A stretch of DNA of 64,000 nucleotides from Dryococelus australis (lineage: Eukaryota > Arthropoda > Insecta > Phasmatodea > Phasmatidae), in NCBI GenBank assembly GCA_029891345.1, contig CM056999.1:28307418-28371417 (forward strand), in the 5' to 3' direction. The number at the start of each line of letters is the position of its first letter. Position 1 is the stretch's first letter. The notes under the pieces were generated by a model. It was not told where the DNA came from. It was given only the letters and a program-made list of their open reading frames with translations, and ran no database searches. Made by a program: the position numbers and the translations under genes. Shown here piece after piece: positions 1-13,803 of the stretch.

Positions 1-2012
1 TTAAAATTTTGTGTGGTGAAATTGGCAAGATGGCCACCGGAACTGCAAGCATTTTTGACTGGATATTTTAATAAAAAGGATAAATGTGAGTTACGCCTTT
101 AGAACAAAATGACACATGACAAAACACTGCAAAAATAGAATAAAGAATTATGAGCACTTCAGTTTGCTACTACGTGAGCTCACATGAACCACGTGGGCAA
201 ATACTTAATAATAAAACCCACTTTATTGTAGGGATGCAAATAGGATATAAAACTTCCTCGGGCATGCATTAGGCTCTGCTTTTGAGGGATCACAGTTAAT
301 CACTGAAGTAAACGCATAACATACTGTTTATTAGTGCGCTGTGTGTCTTTCAGAACACTGAACGGTTCCCCTAATCTGTTCCTGCATGAATGGCTCACTA
401 CACACAAATACACTGGTGCTCGTAATGCGGTTGGTGCAACGGTGAGCATAATCAGTCTTGCCCCCGAGTGGGACAAGTCAAGAATGAAGATTGGGGACGA
501 GAGGGCTGGCTACCACGGCAGCGTTCTCCTGCTAACACTGAGAGAGAAATTTATTGAAAGTACATAATTACAAGTACACTAGACATTGCAATGAAACATA
601 AACAAACACCGATACAATTAACAAGAACTTTCGGACATGTTAGAGTGATTAACAAGTGTGTCAGTCTTTGGTATGTTAATTGCCTGCATGCATTAACTAC
701 GGAAAACAAGCCAGAATGGGACAGCAAGGCACGTGAAAGCAAATTAAAAACAAACATAAATTTTGTAAGTTACGTTAGCACTTTGAGACACGTAGATCAA
801 ATTATGAAAACAAAGTAATACAAAGCAAAAGAATTAAGTTTCGAACAATTGACATGGCAGAAGCCGGAACTGCCGGGAAGTTTACATGTTCCATTTACTT
901 TTATTGAAATAAATTAATATTGCCCTTCTAAATAAACAAAACACATTATTCAACACTAAAAAATTATGAAAATAATTACGAGTGTCATGGTCTCGTGTTT
1001 TGTAATAGTTTCAAACCCCACATGGCTTTTCACTCACAGGTTTACTATGCCTCACTTAAAGGGAGTTAAACAAAGATAACACGTAGCCTTGTTAACTAGT
1101 GATTCTGCTGTATGGGGCACTGTTTATAATTGCATTGTATACACATAATGAGAACACTCTTGGAAGCTGGGGTTAGGTGGGTTCTAACCCATTCCTGTAC
1201 GAATGGCAGAGATGACCCATGCACGAGGCGCACGGATGTGCATACCCGGTGCACGAGCAGAGCTTCAGTCAGTGGTTTGTCTCCCTAGGGGAGCAGTAAG
1301 GGCGACATAAATTTGTTATGAAAACATGTATGGGGATGACATGGGTTGACTTGATGATATGGGGTCAAATATGGGTTATAAATATAAAGGCTATGAAGAA
1401 TTTGGAAGGAGATTGGTGTGGAAATAATTACCCGGTTGGCGCCAGACGTCGCCGTGGCTGCATCAGTGATGATGATGCGGTATAGCTGAGATCTCCATGG
1501 TGCTCTTGGGGTGCTGTGGGTCGATCACCCAGCCAAACTTTCACATGATGATCTTGCTGTTGTTCATCTTGTACGGGGGCCTCGTTGTTTGTTAAACGAG
1601 GGGCTGTTCAGGCTGCCCAATCACCGCATGGTATTGCATATTATTGAAAATACTCGACCGGTGCAATCAGAATCCCTACACATAGATTGTTAGGGCCAAA
1701 CCACACGCCCATAAATGCTAAACACGAACACTTTAAAATACGTTGCAGCACACATGAAAATAAATAATTACCCTTGAAAATTCACACAATACTTGCATAA
1801 AAAATGGCGGGTTTTAAGGTACTCGTGTCCTGAAATGCCTCTCTGCGACTGAAATAAAATGCACTGGTCAGTTCATGCTATTTTATTCAACGACTTTACA
1901 GTCGCCTCCAGGAGGACAACTGCTAATGATGCTCGCTTCTGGCCTGCGACGAAGGCTACACTGATAGAGATTTTACGCTATATGGTAATTACGGGTGCTG
2001 TTTAAATTACAA
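1..2012. other. No gene recognised
   Basis: This is AT-rich sequence with no coding frame I can assign. The open frames at 334-567, 591-818 and 1511-1693 are short and show no recognisable motif. A somewhat GC-richer patch around 1150-1700 looks like decayed repeat sequence but could not be classified. Confidence 0.5.
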
Positions 2013-2013
2013 A

Positions 2014-2041
2014 CTCCCCAGGCGATGCAATTCCTGGGGAG
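2014..2041. repeat. Short perfect hairpin
   Basis: CTCCCCAGG (2014-2022) and CCTGGGGAG (2033-2041) are exact reverse complements separated by 10 bases. The hairpin lies immediately before the polypurine tract at 2044. No function is claimed. Confidence 0.6.
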
Positions 2042-2043
2042 GC

Positions 2044-2460
2044 GAGGGGGAGTGTTCCGGATTGCAGAAAAACTAAACTGTTCCCGATGATTTACACTAT
2101 TGCAGAGAAGTTACCGGTTTTGAAGAAGTTGAGACCGTCTGGATGGGAAAAGCACGAGCGCAATTTCACACAAGCCTCCCCCTCTGGGTGTGACTTGCTG
2201 ACCGACTTCTTGCCATGGCATGAGGGCTGGCAAGCACGGGCCCACGTGTCGCGGAGTGATCTACTTGCACACGCGGAAGAAACTCTGCTGTTACATTATG
2301 GGAAATAATACTTAAAAACCTGCAGAATCTCATGGAATAAACACAACTGTAGACCTATATCTCTAACAAGGTGGAATGAAGTGGGCAGAACCCTGGTGGT
2401 GGTGAAAATAAACATTTACGAAAACAAAACTAGTAGCATGAGGGTTCTTATGCATAGCAT
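2044..2460 (+). mobile_element. Possible polypurine tract and 3' LTR start of a retrotransposon
   Basis: GAGGGGGAG (2044-2052) is followed directly by TGTT. The same 13 bases, GAGGGGGAGTGTT, occur at the polypurine tract and LTR junction of the Copia element at 26729. If the analogy holds, a 3' LTR starts at 2053. I cannot find its CA end, the end coordinate is a guess, and no RNase H coding is visible upstream, so this may be a coincidental purine tract. Confidence 0.2.
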
Positions 2461-5400
2461 ATTTAATTCCTGCATATATGTCCTTTTCTTGTGTCCAGAA
2501 ATACCCTTAAAAATTTTACAAAAACCTTTTTATACATAATACATGTGGTAGTGTATCATTCTGCCCTTACACCTGGCTGCTTAGCGCACGTGGCACTGCA
2601 CCACTCAGACTTTCCTGCACTTGCACTAGCTTGCAATGCTCCTGCACCACACGTCACTAAACACACAATTGCAGCTGATCAGACGTCGAGTGCGGGTGCA
2701 TACTGTGCGGGTGAAGCAGCCGGCGTGACAAAAAGCCTAAGGCGGGGCATGACACACGTCAAAGTGTTCATATACAAACCTTGCTACAACCCAGTTTACA
2801 GTTCCTCACCTCTAAATTCCCCAGGCAGAAAAAATAGTTTTTAAAAATTTTTTGTAAATGTGTGTATCCCATAAAAAAAACATAATTAAATGTATGTGGC
2901 AAATTGCAGGGAACTGAAAATTGTTTGATACATAAGTTAAACTCTAACCCATTTTTCTTTTAAACTTAAACTTTTATCTAATTTGCTATAATTTTTTGGG
3001 AAACAATTTTTGCAAAAGTACATTATGGTTATAGAAATTTTTAGTTTGACAGATAACTACACGCTTTTTGAAGTACAATCACACTATACAGAAAACCTGT
3101 CACTGGCTGAGCACACTGAACTTTGACATGACCGCATGGCTTCCATGTGTAAGAGCAGCTGATATTAACTAAACAACAAAACTTGTGCTCCTTCCTTATA
3201 ACTCTCAAAATATGATGTTCATAGTCTAGAGGGACAATATTACAGTGATTACTTACAGCAAATGTGATATTTTTTTAAGATTTCTCGAAGTGGCGAAAAT
3301 TTTTGTGAAGCGATTTCCGACTAGTGAGAGTAATGCATTTTTGTTTTGTTTAAATTACAAACCGAGCCTATTTGTACCATATAATTCAACCTAAGTATGG
3401 TATTTTTGCCGTAGAGAATGTTAGGTTTTTGTAGAGTACATATGTTCAGTGTTGATTATGTTTTTATGAAGAAAAATATATTATAAACATAGTTTTTAGT
3501 ATTTTATAGAATTAGGATAGGGAATTAATTATTTTAAGTCCCAGATTTTCATACTCTTATTGACTATTTCTGACAATTCAACAAAATAACATTTTTAACC
3601 TGTTTTGTACAAATTTAATAGTTTAAATCCTGTCTGAATGGTTTATAATGATGGCAGTTTGTTGACAGTACTGCAAGCGGTTCCGTGCGGGGACACACTG
3701 CTGCGAGTTTGAGTGTCTCGATGAGCCAACAAGCCCATCAAATAACTTTATCACTAACAGTTCTGCATTAAGCGAAAAAAAATTCCACAGCATTTTATTG
3801 CCTGGACTAATTTTTGCTCTGGTGGCAGCAATTAGAAAGGTACATGGACATTTTTAAACAAGATTAAGACTATAACATAACTTATTGTAGCATATGTTCA
3901 TAGTTAACAAGCTTTGAGAATCGTAATACTATGGAATTTGTAAAACACACATTTAAATATGTATTTCGGGACAATATAATAAGGTTTTAAAACTGATATC
4001 GAGAATTTTTTCATACTTGTAAATAATTGTAAGTGATGCCATTCAAAGGATTTGTGAGCTTCATATTTTGTATACTTTCCATTGCTAAGTAGTGAATATT
4101 ATCAGTAAATACTGCTTGTTAAAAAAATTTAAATTAAAGTTCTTAATCATCAAACAGTTGCAACTAAAATATTATTGCTTTTAGCCTATTTTATCTAAAT
4201 ACACAAGTTACCGTTTCTGTTACTCAATGCAATAGTATTAAACATTCCACAGCTTGGATAACTGTGTAAAAAACTGTTCTTTACACTGAAAGTCCGTCCG
4301 CACTCCTATGGTTGTACTATGACTAACTTCCCTATTGTTGACTTTGGAATCAACATTTAAGTGATTAGTGGATCAGTTTCTCAAATAACAGTAGCAGCAG
4401 CAAGAAAAATAAAGTATGGTCTTTTTGTCGAGCATTATCAATAAGTATTTAAACAAATTACATAAATAACAAAGCCTTCATAATGTACTGCATGCAACTG
4501 ACTACAGATTTTGTACATTTGGTTTTATTTTATAATGTTTTATGCTAGTTTACCATGGTTCCTGGAAATGCATGTACTGTCTACCAAATGGTTGTTGAAG
4601 TCAACTGCTAATGCATTGAACAACACAATATTTGTAACAGTTTTGATTGATAAGAATTAATAATTAATTTTACTAATGGGAACAATGAAAACAAATCATT
4701 AGGTATGAATTTTTAAGGTTATATGAACTTTCTTTTAGTTTTGACAGTAATGTAGATTTGTTCACCATGCTGCTTTCTTGCTACATATTTACTGTAAACA
4801 GGAATCTATAAATAAAAACTTTTACTATGGGTGAAATATACAAATTAGTTGAACACAATTGAAAGTTGCTTTGTGCACAATTGAAAGAATTCTGTCCAGT
4901 TGTACATCATATGACGCAATGAGTTTACTTTCGAAGTTAATTTGGTGATTGTATGACATTTAACTCCAGCGAAGGTTATATGTAATAGTCAAAAAAATTT
5001 TTCATAAGTGGTTCACAACTTGCAGCGACACTGGTGTCAGACTGCTAAATGTTGTTCCTTAAATTTATGTCTACTTTTATTTGATTTTATGCAGGGCTTA
5101 TCTCGATTAATGCATGAAAATCTTTAAAAAATGTTGAATTTATAGTCTTACAGTGTTGGATGGAAGTATACGCAAATAACACATTGCTTACATGTTTGTA
5201 CAAAAATCACTTTAATGAACCATATGTCATCCTTACCATGTAACTGTGTGTATTAGAAGAATGACTTGGAGTGAGCTAGGGAAAAGGAATGTGAAAAATC
5301 TCTCTGAGTAGCGTATAATTTGAGGGTGCACCAAACATGCTGATGAAGGCCTGTGTCAGGTAACCAACAGTGGGAATATAGCATTGGCAGTGATCTACTT

Positions 5401-5751
5401 CCTTCTCAGTGGAGACAACCCAGTGTTATTAATTTAATGTGTCTGTGGATACTGTTTGGTCAGAATTATGTGGTTGTGCATTATTGCAGTATGTTGTCGT
5501 CGGAGACACTTTGGTTGTGTACGGTATTAGTTTTTCAAATGATGATTAGACATCTGGTGTCTACTATAAAAGGTAGTTGGAGATATGTTGTTTGCAGGAA
5601 TCAATAGTACTCTAGTATAAAATTAAGTTAAAACTTATTTTCATGTGTTTTTCAAACTTATGTTGTGTAATCAAGTACTAGAGAAATTTTTTCATCATAA
5701 GGTAAACTAAAGAGTATATTTATAAGGAATTTTGCTTACATTTACATATAT
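2461..5751. other. No gene recognised
   Basis: The stretch is AT-rich, with a GC-richer patch near 2560-2760 covered by a 117-codon open frame of no recognisable family. I see no coding exon, tRNA or clear transposon ends here. Confidence 0.45.
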
Positions 5752-5979
5752 GCTATTCATGGTTAAGTGAGTACTTTTGAAAGTCCTCTCATTTGGAATA
5801 GTAGTCCATAAGTATATTTATTTTATCCTTAGATGTTAACTTCCAAGTGTGGTGGAATACACACTGTGTTTATTACTTACATAGTAATATTTATTTAAAA
5901 AGGTGGTTAAAGTATAAATAATGGCTGAAAGGCAAAAGTATCTAGGGCCTCAAAAATGCTTACTTTAAAGTGAATGGCC
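5752..5979 (+). mobile_element. Short terminal-inverted-repeat element (MITE), copy 1
   Basis: The left end reads GCTATTCATGGTTAAGTGAG followed by TACTTTTGA. The right end, reverse-complemented, reads GGCCATTCACTTTAAAGTAA followed by GCATTTTTGA, so the termini are inverted repeats of about 30 bp. The interior closely matches the reverse complement of 49428-49656: both contain a GAAAGTCCTCTCATTTGGAA block and a 'TTAACTTCCAAGTG' block. Copy 2 at 47004-47417 shares only the termini. The element has no coding capacity. The flanking target duplication is not clear, so the superfamily is left open. Confidence 0.7.
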
Positions 5980-8900
5980 TATATCTGTGTATTCAATTAT
6001 ATGTTTTGGATAGACAACTTTAGTGACAAAATGATAAGGAATGCTTACTGTTTATGGCCACTGACTGCAATGCAATCTTTTCTTACAGCATCAGTAGTTA
6101 TGAACAGGAGCTACTTTTTGATGTAACTACAGAATAAATTGTCGAGTGATTCCTCCCTTCAATATAGATGAAAAGTATATACATGACATTTAGCCCCTCT
6201 CTCTTCCTAATGAAGGTACATACTTGTAAAGGCGGATATGAGAGACAGGTTTATTGTGAATAGCATGTAACCAAATTTACTTAAACCTCTGAAAGTATGT
6301 GTAGTGTATGGTCAGTAAATGTGGTACATACAATGCACAAATGCATGTTTGTACACACACACACACGGTAGGTAGGCATCGCGCTCACCTCAAATACAAC
6401 TGGATACAGCTGGGTGGCAACCATAGTTTTTTTCCCATAACCTATTACTTATGTACACCAACAGTTATTTTCTTTAGTATTGTGAACTTGTATACCACCA
6501 GAAGAGTTTAGATAAGAAACTGTTAAACTTTCATAATAAATAAGAAACTTTCAGCTCTCTACATATCTGCAAGAAATTAGAACGGTATTAGGAAATTAAA
6601 ACATTTAAAAATCTGTATTATTCTACGATTTCATATTAGGCTAATTGGTCTTTAAGTAAAACCTTACATTTGTTACTTAGTAAGATTTGCAATATTTCAG
6701 AATTTTTGTGTGGTACTATATGAGTTACCACTGAATTTACTGTGCTATCACAATGTCACATTAATTTTTTTTGCAGTGTTTGGGGTATTTTTTAAAGACA
6801 TATTTGATTTTGTTCTACTTGAAAATGTGGACAATTTATTGTTCCCTCCCAAAAAAAAGTAGAATCTGTCAAACTGAGTTGGCCTTTTATTTGCGTGAAT
6901 ATGGAAAAATTGTGTAGAATTTGATCTGAATATGAAGGTCTGCAGTTTTCTGAGTTTCGTACATCTGGGTATTTTTCTAGGAATTGGAACTGTAGCTCAT
7001 CAGAGGTAGTTTCACATTTTATATAGCATGTAACTTGTTGTACATATGTTAGTAGGTTTTCGTTGATACAGTATTCACATCAAAATGTAAGCAAGCATAC
7101 AAGAAATCAGTTTTCAGATGATGTGGCATTGTTTCCAGTCGGAATCGTTTAATTCTCCTCAAGCAAAAAAGTCAGGATTGTATCTGTGGTACATTGGAAA
7201 TCACCCAGTACAAATGAACACGAAACATTATCGGTACTGTGAAAATTGCTGTTTCTTGAATTTATAATTAAAAATTATTAATGAAAGCAAAATACATGTA
7301 AAATTATCACAAACTACAGTTAATTTTATAATTGGTTGTCATCTGTCGTTAACATATCCAGCAGACATACAGGAAATTGTGAATGTTCTTGGACATTGAT
7401 AGATATGTACATGTGTGGCTTAATGAGGTTGCTGTTTTAAGGGTTTATTTTCCATATAAGTTAGAATTTTTTAAACTGTATTTCTGTAACCCCCACCCCC
7501 TCAATATGAGTTGATTTTAAGCAGTGCAAAGTATCTACAATGAGCAGTAACTTTATTGTATGGCACATTTTCCATTTGAATCCATTTATACCATAGCCAA
7601 TGGTGCCTGTGATGTTGGCAATCATCATCTGTATGGTATTGTTACTGTACGTGTTATTCCTGTACTGCCCAGTGCTTGTGTGGAAAACTAAAATAAATTT
7701 GTTGGGCAGAGGTGATGTTTTTATATCTTACCTTCCTGTTGAGTGGTATTTGCAAGCAAGACTACTCGTTTGACAATATTATGTATGACAATGTATTTTC
7801 TATGTTATTTCAGTAATTTAAAATTTGAAAATGAGTAGGTAGATGACTCGAACAATATTAAGAATTCCAAACATTAAATAGTACTTCAATAAACATTTAA
7901 TGCTTACAGTACATGTTATAATTGTTAAATGCTTATTTTATTTTTATGCTAGTGCCAATCTTTTAAAACTCTTTCCTTGATAGAACTCCTTAGTGATGCT
8001 AGTGTCAGTTCACTTTGAGTATAGGTAGGTCTATGCAACAAGACTTGTTCTTAGATATCAGTGATATGATGAACTGTATGTTGACGAAACATTAACTAGC
8101 ATTATAGTGTTGGGCTTTAAGCTCATGCATCTGTTTAAAATAAAAACATTCCAGTTGCAGTCTGTACATTTTGTTATGTAAATATAATATATGTTGTTGC
8201 TTTTTGTCTTTGTTTAAATATTTTCATGTGTTGGATACCGGTTCCATTTAAGGTCCTGGTTTCATTTATGGGTAGATACGTGTGTGTGTTCTAAGAAAGG
8301 TACCTGACAGCACTTTTGATGCTGTAGTGAAGAACTTTCCACATTTAGTAATTACTCCCCCGTAAGCAATGTAATCCAGTTAAGTGAAAAATGTTTGATG
8401 TGCATGTTGCACTGCTGATATCATGGTTTCATTGAACTGCTCTGGGAGGGAGGAAGTCAGTCTTCTTACATTAAAAATATAATGTAGTGTGTAATTGTAA
8501 GATATTCCTTCTGATATCATGTTTTCCACAACTCTTTAAACCTCTCTTCAATGAATCGTTATGCATGCACTTATGTAAATATCTGTATTTCTTTACCAAA
8601 AGTGTTGCCATAGTTGCAAATATCTGTATACACATACACACTGTTGGGATTGTGCAATACTGTATAAGAAGTATTAAAATCACACAAATTAAAGAATTTT
8701 CATCTGAGGTCAAATTGTTATAGTTAGGAGAGATGTTTATGAGTACTTTTGGTTTCACATTATATGTAGCGCATATTATGCTTATGCTATTCCGTTAGTT
8801 TACTATTCATATAATTATGTTAACCTTAAGCTAGTGTTTAAAAAATGCAATTGGGCTAGAAAATATAGAAATCAAGAACAGATAAAAATTTGTCCTACAG

Positions 8901-10019
8901 TCTGTGCTTATTTTATTCAGTTATTGCTTTCAACTTTGCATTTGTTAAAAGATGTTTTTGCATTTTCTTAGTGTAAGAGTAATTATTTTAAAGTTCAAAT
9001 AACTTGCTGGTAATAGTTTGAGTAGTTCACTTCTCAAGAAAGGAAGTTTTATGTTTGAAAGTGTTTTGTTAGTTTCTATTGGTCTGTTATGTAATTATAT
9101 TCTTAAGTTTAAAATGAACAAACTAATTCAAAATTACTGTGTTAAAATAAAGATAAGGAATATTTTACTTTTGTGAATGTAAAAAATATTTAATTTTTCT
9201 TTTATTTGTTATATTGTGGCTGGATTTTAAGGAAGTTTGTACTAGGAGCATCTTAAATTTAATCAAAATATAAGTAACTACTAATTAAATTTCATTGGGA
9301 AAACATTTTGTTTCTTTAATTATCTATGCTTCTTGAATTGGACGTGTATCTTACCAATTATTAAAACATTTAATTTGTGTTGGACAGCCATGTCACAGTT
9401 CATTGAAGAGGTAGGGAAATTTTGACCTGACGAGCTTCGGTGTAACTGTTTCTGATAAACTATGTCAGTGTAATGTTATAATTGTTCCAATGTAGGAATA
9501 CATTATTGGCAGAAACATACAAGATACGCTTCTTTCCTATTGTAGTTGCAGGTTTGAAAGTTTGAGAACATAATACGGTAAAGATTGAAAGGTTTTAGGA
9601 AATGTACATATCCTATATGTAGCCCACTAATTTTTTGAATATTTTACCAGTGGTTTACACAATACCAAATGTTTGTTACAGTGTTTCCTGTTGCATAGAT
9701 ATATGTTTCACTGTAGTGATGTTGAAACAGTATGCAATTCCCATGATTTGTATAATGAAGCATTATTTTACTGTTTGACTTACAGAAATTATTTTACTGA
9801 TGTGTATTGTCATACATGTGATTGAATTCATTTGATGCAGACATGTTATTTAGTGTAATTTGCCTTAATTAGTTTTTAGCAGGTGGTATCATACACTACT
9901 AAACCAATTTGATAATATACAGGATGGGGTGGAATTCGACCAACCAACTTTAAAAGGTGATTTCTTATTCAAAATCAAGTGGGGAAATATATGACACTTT
10001 CTACCTAAACTGAATTTGA
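5980..10019. other. No gene recognised; one short CA repeat
   Basis: This is AT-rich sequence with only short open frames. A (CA)n run lies at 6352-6366. The overlapping opposite frames at 8471-8758 and 8487-8723 have no recognisable family. Consistent with intron or intergenic DNA. Confidence 0.45.
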
Positions 10020-10812
10020 AGGGAATGTGAGCGTTGAAACTAGTATTTGTAAACTGTATTTTGCAAAATATCTGAAAGTGAAATTCTCTAAACATTGTTT
10101 TATGCAATCGGAAGCTTCAACCTAAAAGCAAATTCTTATTAATACCTCACACTGTAATAAAATAACAGGGGTGGCCATCCTCTTATTGCAGAAAATTTAT
10201 TTTACCATCAAGAATTACGAATGGTGCTGGTTTATTAATTACTAGGCCAGATAGCATAATTAAAAAAAAAAAAAAAAAAGTCCAGTTTTTGCAACTGTAC
10301 AAGACCCATTGTTTTCATGTGAACCACACACAAAGCCTCAGCTGCAGCAATACACTGCCTAGCACTTAAGACAATACTACCTGTTATACCTACTGTAGGC
10401 AATACTACCTGTTATACCTACTGTAAACATGTACCATACATTAAGAAGCTTAGAGTAGTGTGCAATTCCCTATGCACCTGGGACGATAACGCTGCTGCCA
10501 AAAGTTTTGTGCACAATGTATACAAAAACTGAGACCTGAACATTTGCGATGCAATCATTTTTGTTCATTAGGTCTTACTGCTCAATAAACCAGTGTCAAA
10601 TATTCATAATTCAAGTAACGTAGTTGTCTGCAATAAGAGGGTGGCCATCCCTGTTATTTTTATTATGGTGGCAGGTATTGAGCATTTGCTCTCTAGTTGA
10701 AGATCTCTGTAACGTAAAACTATATTCGGAGAATATTTAATTTCACTTTGATTGACATTTTGCTAAAAATATTTAATGTGTAACGTTTTTTTTGTAAAGT
10801 ACTATGGTACCA
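10020..10812. mobile_element. Long imperfect inverted repeat (foldback-like element)
   Basis: A core arm at 10155-10191, containing AACAGGGGTGGCCATCC, is nearly the reverse complement of 10628-10665. Similarity between the arms continues outward with gaps: GCAAAT, CTTCAAC, GTTTTA and AAAGTGAAATT blocks recur in order, giving imperfect arms of perhaps 170 bp around a loop of about 440 bp. The loop holds an A-run (10261-10279) and two copies of a 28-bp direct repeat (10372-10425). CAGGGGTGGCC resembles hAT-type ends, but the inverted symmetry passes beyond it and no 8-bp duplication is visible, so the class is unresolved and the outer limits are approximate. Confidence 0.6.
10372..10425. repeat. 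Two-copy 28-bp tandem repeat
   Basis: The unit CAATACTACCTGTTATACC followed by TACTGTAGG occurs twice in direct succession (10372-10399 and 10400-10425, the second cut short by two bases) inside the loop of the surrounding inverted repeat. Confidence 0.85.
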
Positions 10813-13284
10813 CTCGCCTTTAAAATATAACTAATAGTCAGCTGCTTCTTTGCCTTTGGTTCACAGGAAATGTTTTATCAGCAGCAGCTGTCAGAAATTT
10901 GGAATAATAGACTAGATGTCATACAGAAAATGCTGTGTGTAGATGTTTGTGTTCCCTCAATATAGGTACATACATAGCCTTGTAATTAAATATCATGGAG
11001 TGGGCTATATATTTGTTAACTTTTGTAAACTGTTTAATTATAAAGATACAAAATATGCAAAACAATATTAGGGACCATGATGGTAAATCTGTTAGGTGGG
11101 TAATTACGAATAAGATATGTAAACATTTCCACCTGGATATAGCTTTCAATTGGCTGTGATTCACCACTTTTAAATAAATATTTACCACTAAACCTGTAAT
11201 TTTATTTCCACCTCCCACCTTGTGAACTCGGCCGATAGCAAAATAAAAAGCCAACGTTCCAGTGATTAAAGGCATAATTTTGTTTACTTTTGTACAAATT
11301 CGTAAATGTATTGACATTTTTAACAAACTGTACCTGGCTGAATTACTGCATTAACACGGTTGCAAGATGTCTGCTTGTGTTATAGCATGTGTACTAAGCC
11401 TTTGACTTCTTTGTGTGCATCATCAAATCATCTTTTTTGGAAATTTCTTGTTTATTCAGTGCGTGTCTGAGTGATACAATCAAATGTGATGGGAATTCTT
11501 TACCCCATAAAAGGAGACTCGCATGTCCAGAAATTCTTGTTGAAGCCATGCCGTACTTAAGACACTCACTTAGAAGTTAAAGTTTGACTTCACCTATTAA
11601 GAAATTCTAAGATTTCACATCATATTATTTCAGAGGTATTATTGAAGATGATTGATTACAATTTCTTAGATGTTTAATCCTTTCATATCCAATTTTCACT
11701 GTGTTTTATTTACTGCTTGAAAAAAGGCAGGAACTTGTTGATAACAAAAATTAATATGTTCCTGACATTTTACAACTAGCAAATAACACACAATGAAAAT
11801 TATGCACATTTATTTTAACTTGTAAAATTTACAGTTTCTATAACTGTACATCAGTAATTACCCTGAATCCAAAATTATTACACGAAAATGAAGAATTTCT
11901 GCGGAAGAGGTGAAGAAGAGCCTTGAGCATTGCTAGTACTTGATCTCGGACAGTAGGAATATTTGACATTGTGAAGTTTTTCTCGTACAAAAATTAATGC
12001 ATCCACATGCAGGAGCTCTTCAAAAGGTAATGCATCTGCTTTGGCCTAGACAAACATCTACTGTACATTGAAAACTGTGTTTAATTTACTTATAAATGTA
12101 TTGAAACAAGTTGATTTGATTTCTTTTTATTTACTCTATTAATTTAAAGTGTACGTAGTTACAAAAAAATTCCATTCAAAATGAAGTGCAATTGAAGTGC
12201 ACTTTAAATGTCAAAATGTTATTATTTTTCACAGTCTATTTTTATATATATTAATGGTTGTTGTGGCCTCAGAAGTGGAGTAAAGCTAGATTAGACTTAC
12301 TTATGTATTAATTTTTAGTATGGTAATGATTTATAAATGGGTGCCAGCTACTGTAGAGTCAGAGGTGAGGGAGTGGGCCATTCACCCAAGTGGCTGCTGA
12401 TGGTGATTCTTCAGTAGTTCATTACCACTGAGTGTGTTGGCTCTCGAAGAAGGCCAGTAAAGCAGGACGAGATTGTTCAATCGGCCATCTCTCACACAGC
12501 CTAGCACAGAAACTCGTTGAGTACGTCATGTTTATGTTACGTAAGACTGTAATTGAAGTAGGGAGGTTTCAGGAGCACACACTTAATTATGCTGTTATGA
12601 AGTGGTCTGGACATCAAGTAAAAACATGTCAGATACACACTAGTGTGTTTACTTGCATATTATTTCCTCAGTTGAGGTTGTCACTGTTGGACGTCCCTAG
12701 CATGGAGTCGGCAGGGTTAGGGTCGGCACTGTTCCTGAATGAAAAGTAATACTAGTATATTAAGTTTTTATACAAATTAAAGAAAACTATGGATGTTACA
12801 TGGTTAGCAGCTAAAGTTTAAGATTCGGGAATGGCAGACTAGCATGACCACCCTTTATGCGAATGCTACCCAGACTGTCTGACTATTGTTGCTTGGAGCA
12901 CAAGGGAGTGCACCAGTATTGTAAAAAATGGAAATACACCCTACATAAACAAAACAAATACCCACTGAGTACTTGTACAGACATGCGTAAAACTCTTGTG
13001 CATCAAAAATATATAACACTCAAAAAATATAGGTTGCATGGCCAAACTGCAGTAACATAATATTTATGGGAATGGGAGTTGTCTGTCTGTTGGTTTAGCT
13101 TAAATGTACATTTGCACTTATGTTTAAAAATAATTACCAAAAATTAAAACACCCCAAAGTTTAAGTATTCTAAGAGTGTTTGAGTAGCCCATTATGGATG
13201 GAACCATTACCCAAATAGTGGTGTAGGATTGCCATGCCCGAAGGCTAGAAAAATGTGTGTTTCTTTCCCTTTGATTTTACTGTA
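10813..13284. other. No gene recognised
   Basis: The stretch is AT-rich. Open frames such as the 135-codon one at 10919-11326 (minus) and the 105-codon one at 12432-12749 (plus) show no family motif and no supporting splice or polyadenylation context that I can see. Confidence 0.4.
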
Positions 13285-13803
13285 TTACGAGACTGCATAA
13301 TATGCCGTATTTTCAATAATTTCTGTAACATCCTTATACTTTATACCTAATGCATGCACAGGGATGGTAGCACTAAATGAAGAGGTCACACAGTGCACGG
13401 GGGGATGCAGGTTTTCAGGGACTGTTGTGCCCCCTCCCCTTATTACATTCATTTCCCCAGCAGTGATATTTCTGGGGACTCGTGTTGATGTAATCAGCCA
13501 GTTCAACTTATCACAATGTATCACAATGTCAAGAGTTACCTCTTGAGGGCATAAAGGCAGGATGGCAGTTTTATCATAGTAGGCTGGCGGGGTGTACTCC
13601 CAACACTCCATGAAAGCTATGGAGTTGGAAAGGCAGGTGCCGGCTTGTTCAGGGTGCAGCGAGTCTCCAGTAGAAGTGCCCTCTGCTGCACAGTGGCAGC
13701 TGGAAGAACAATTTAAGGGAAGACGGATATGGTACGTCATACGCCCCCTCCCCTCTTTCGGAGACTGGCGTGGTGCTTGGAGGCCGCAGGTTGTATAGTC
13801 CAT
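13285..13803 (-). other. 172-codon open frame, unassigned
   Basis: This is one of the longer non-repetitive open frames in the window. It begins MDYTTCGLQAPRQSP and ends ENTAYYAVS. The segment is more GC-rich than its surroundings, with C-rich runs such as GCCCCCTCCCC, and overlapping open frames exist on the plus strand, as expected for a stop-poor GC-rich patch. I recognise no domain, signal peptide or transposase motif. It may be a decayed transposon gene, an exon or chance; I do not assign a product. Confidence 0.15.

Noticed and set aside
2053..2460. Definite LTR
   Set aside because: Only the polypurine-like junction supports it; no CA end, duplication or pol coding was found, so it is kept as a low-confidence entry.
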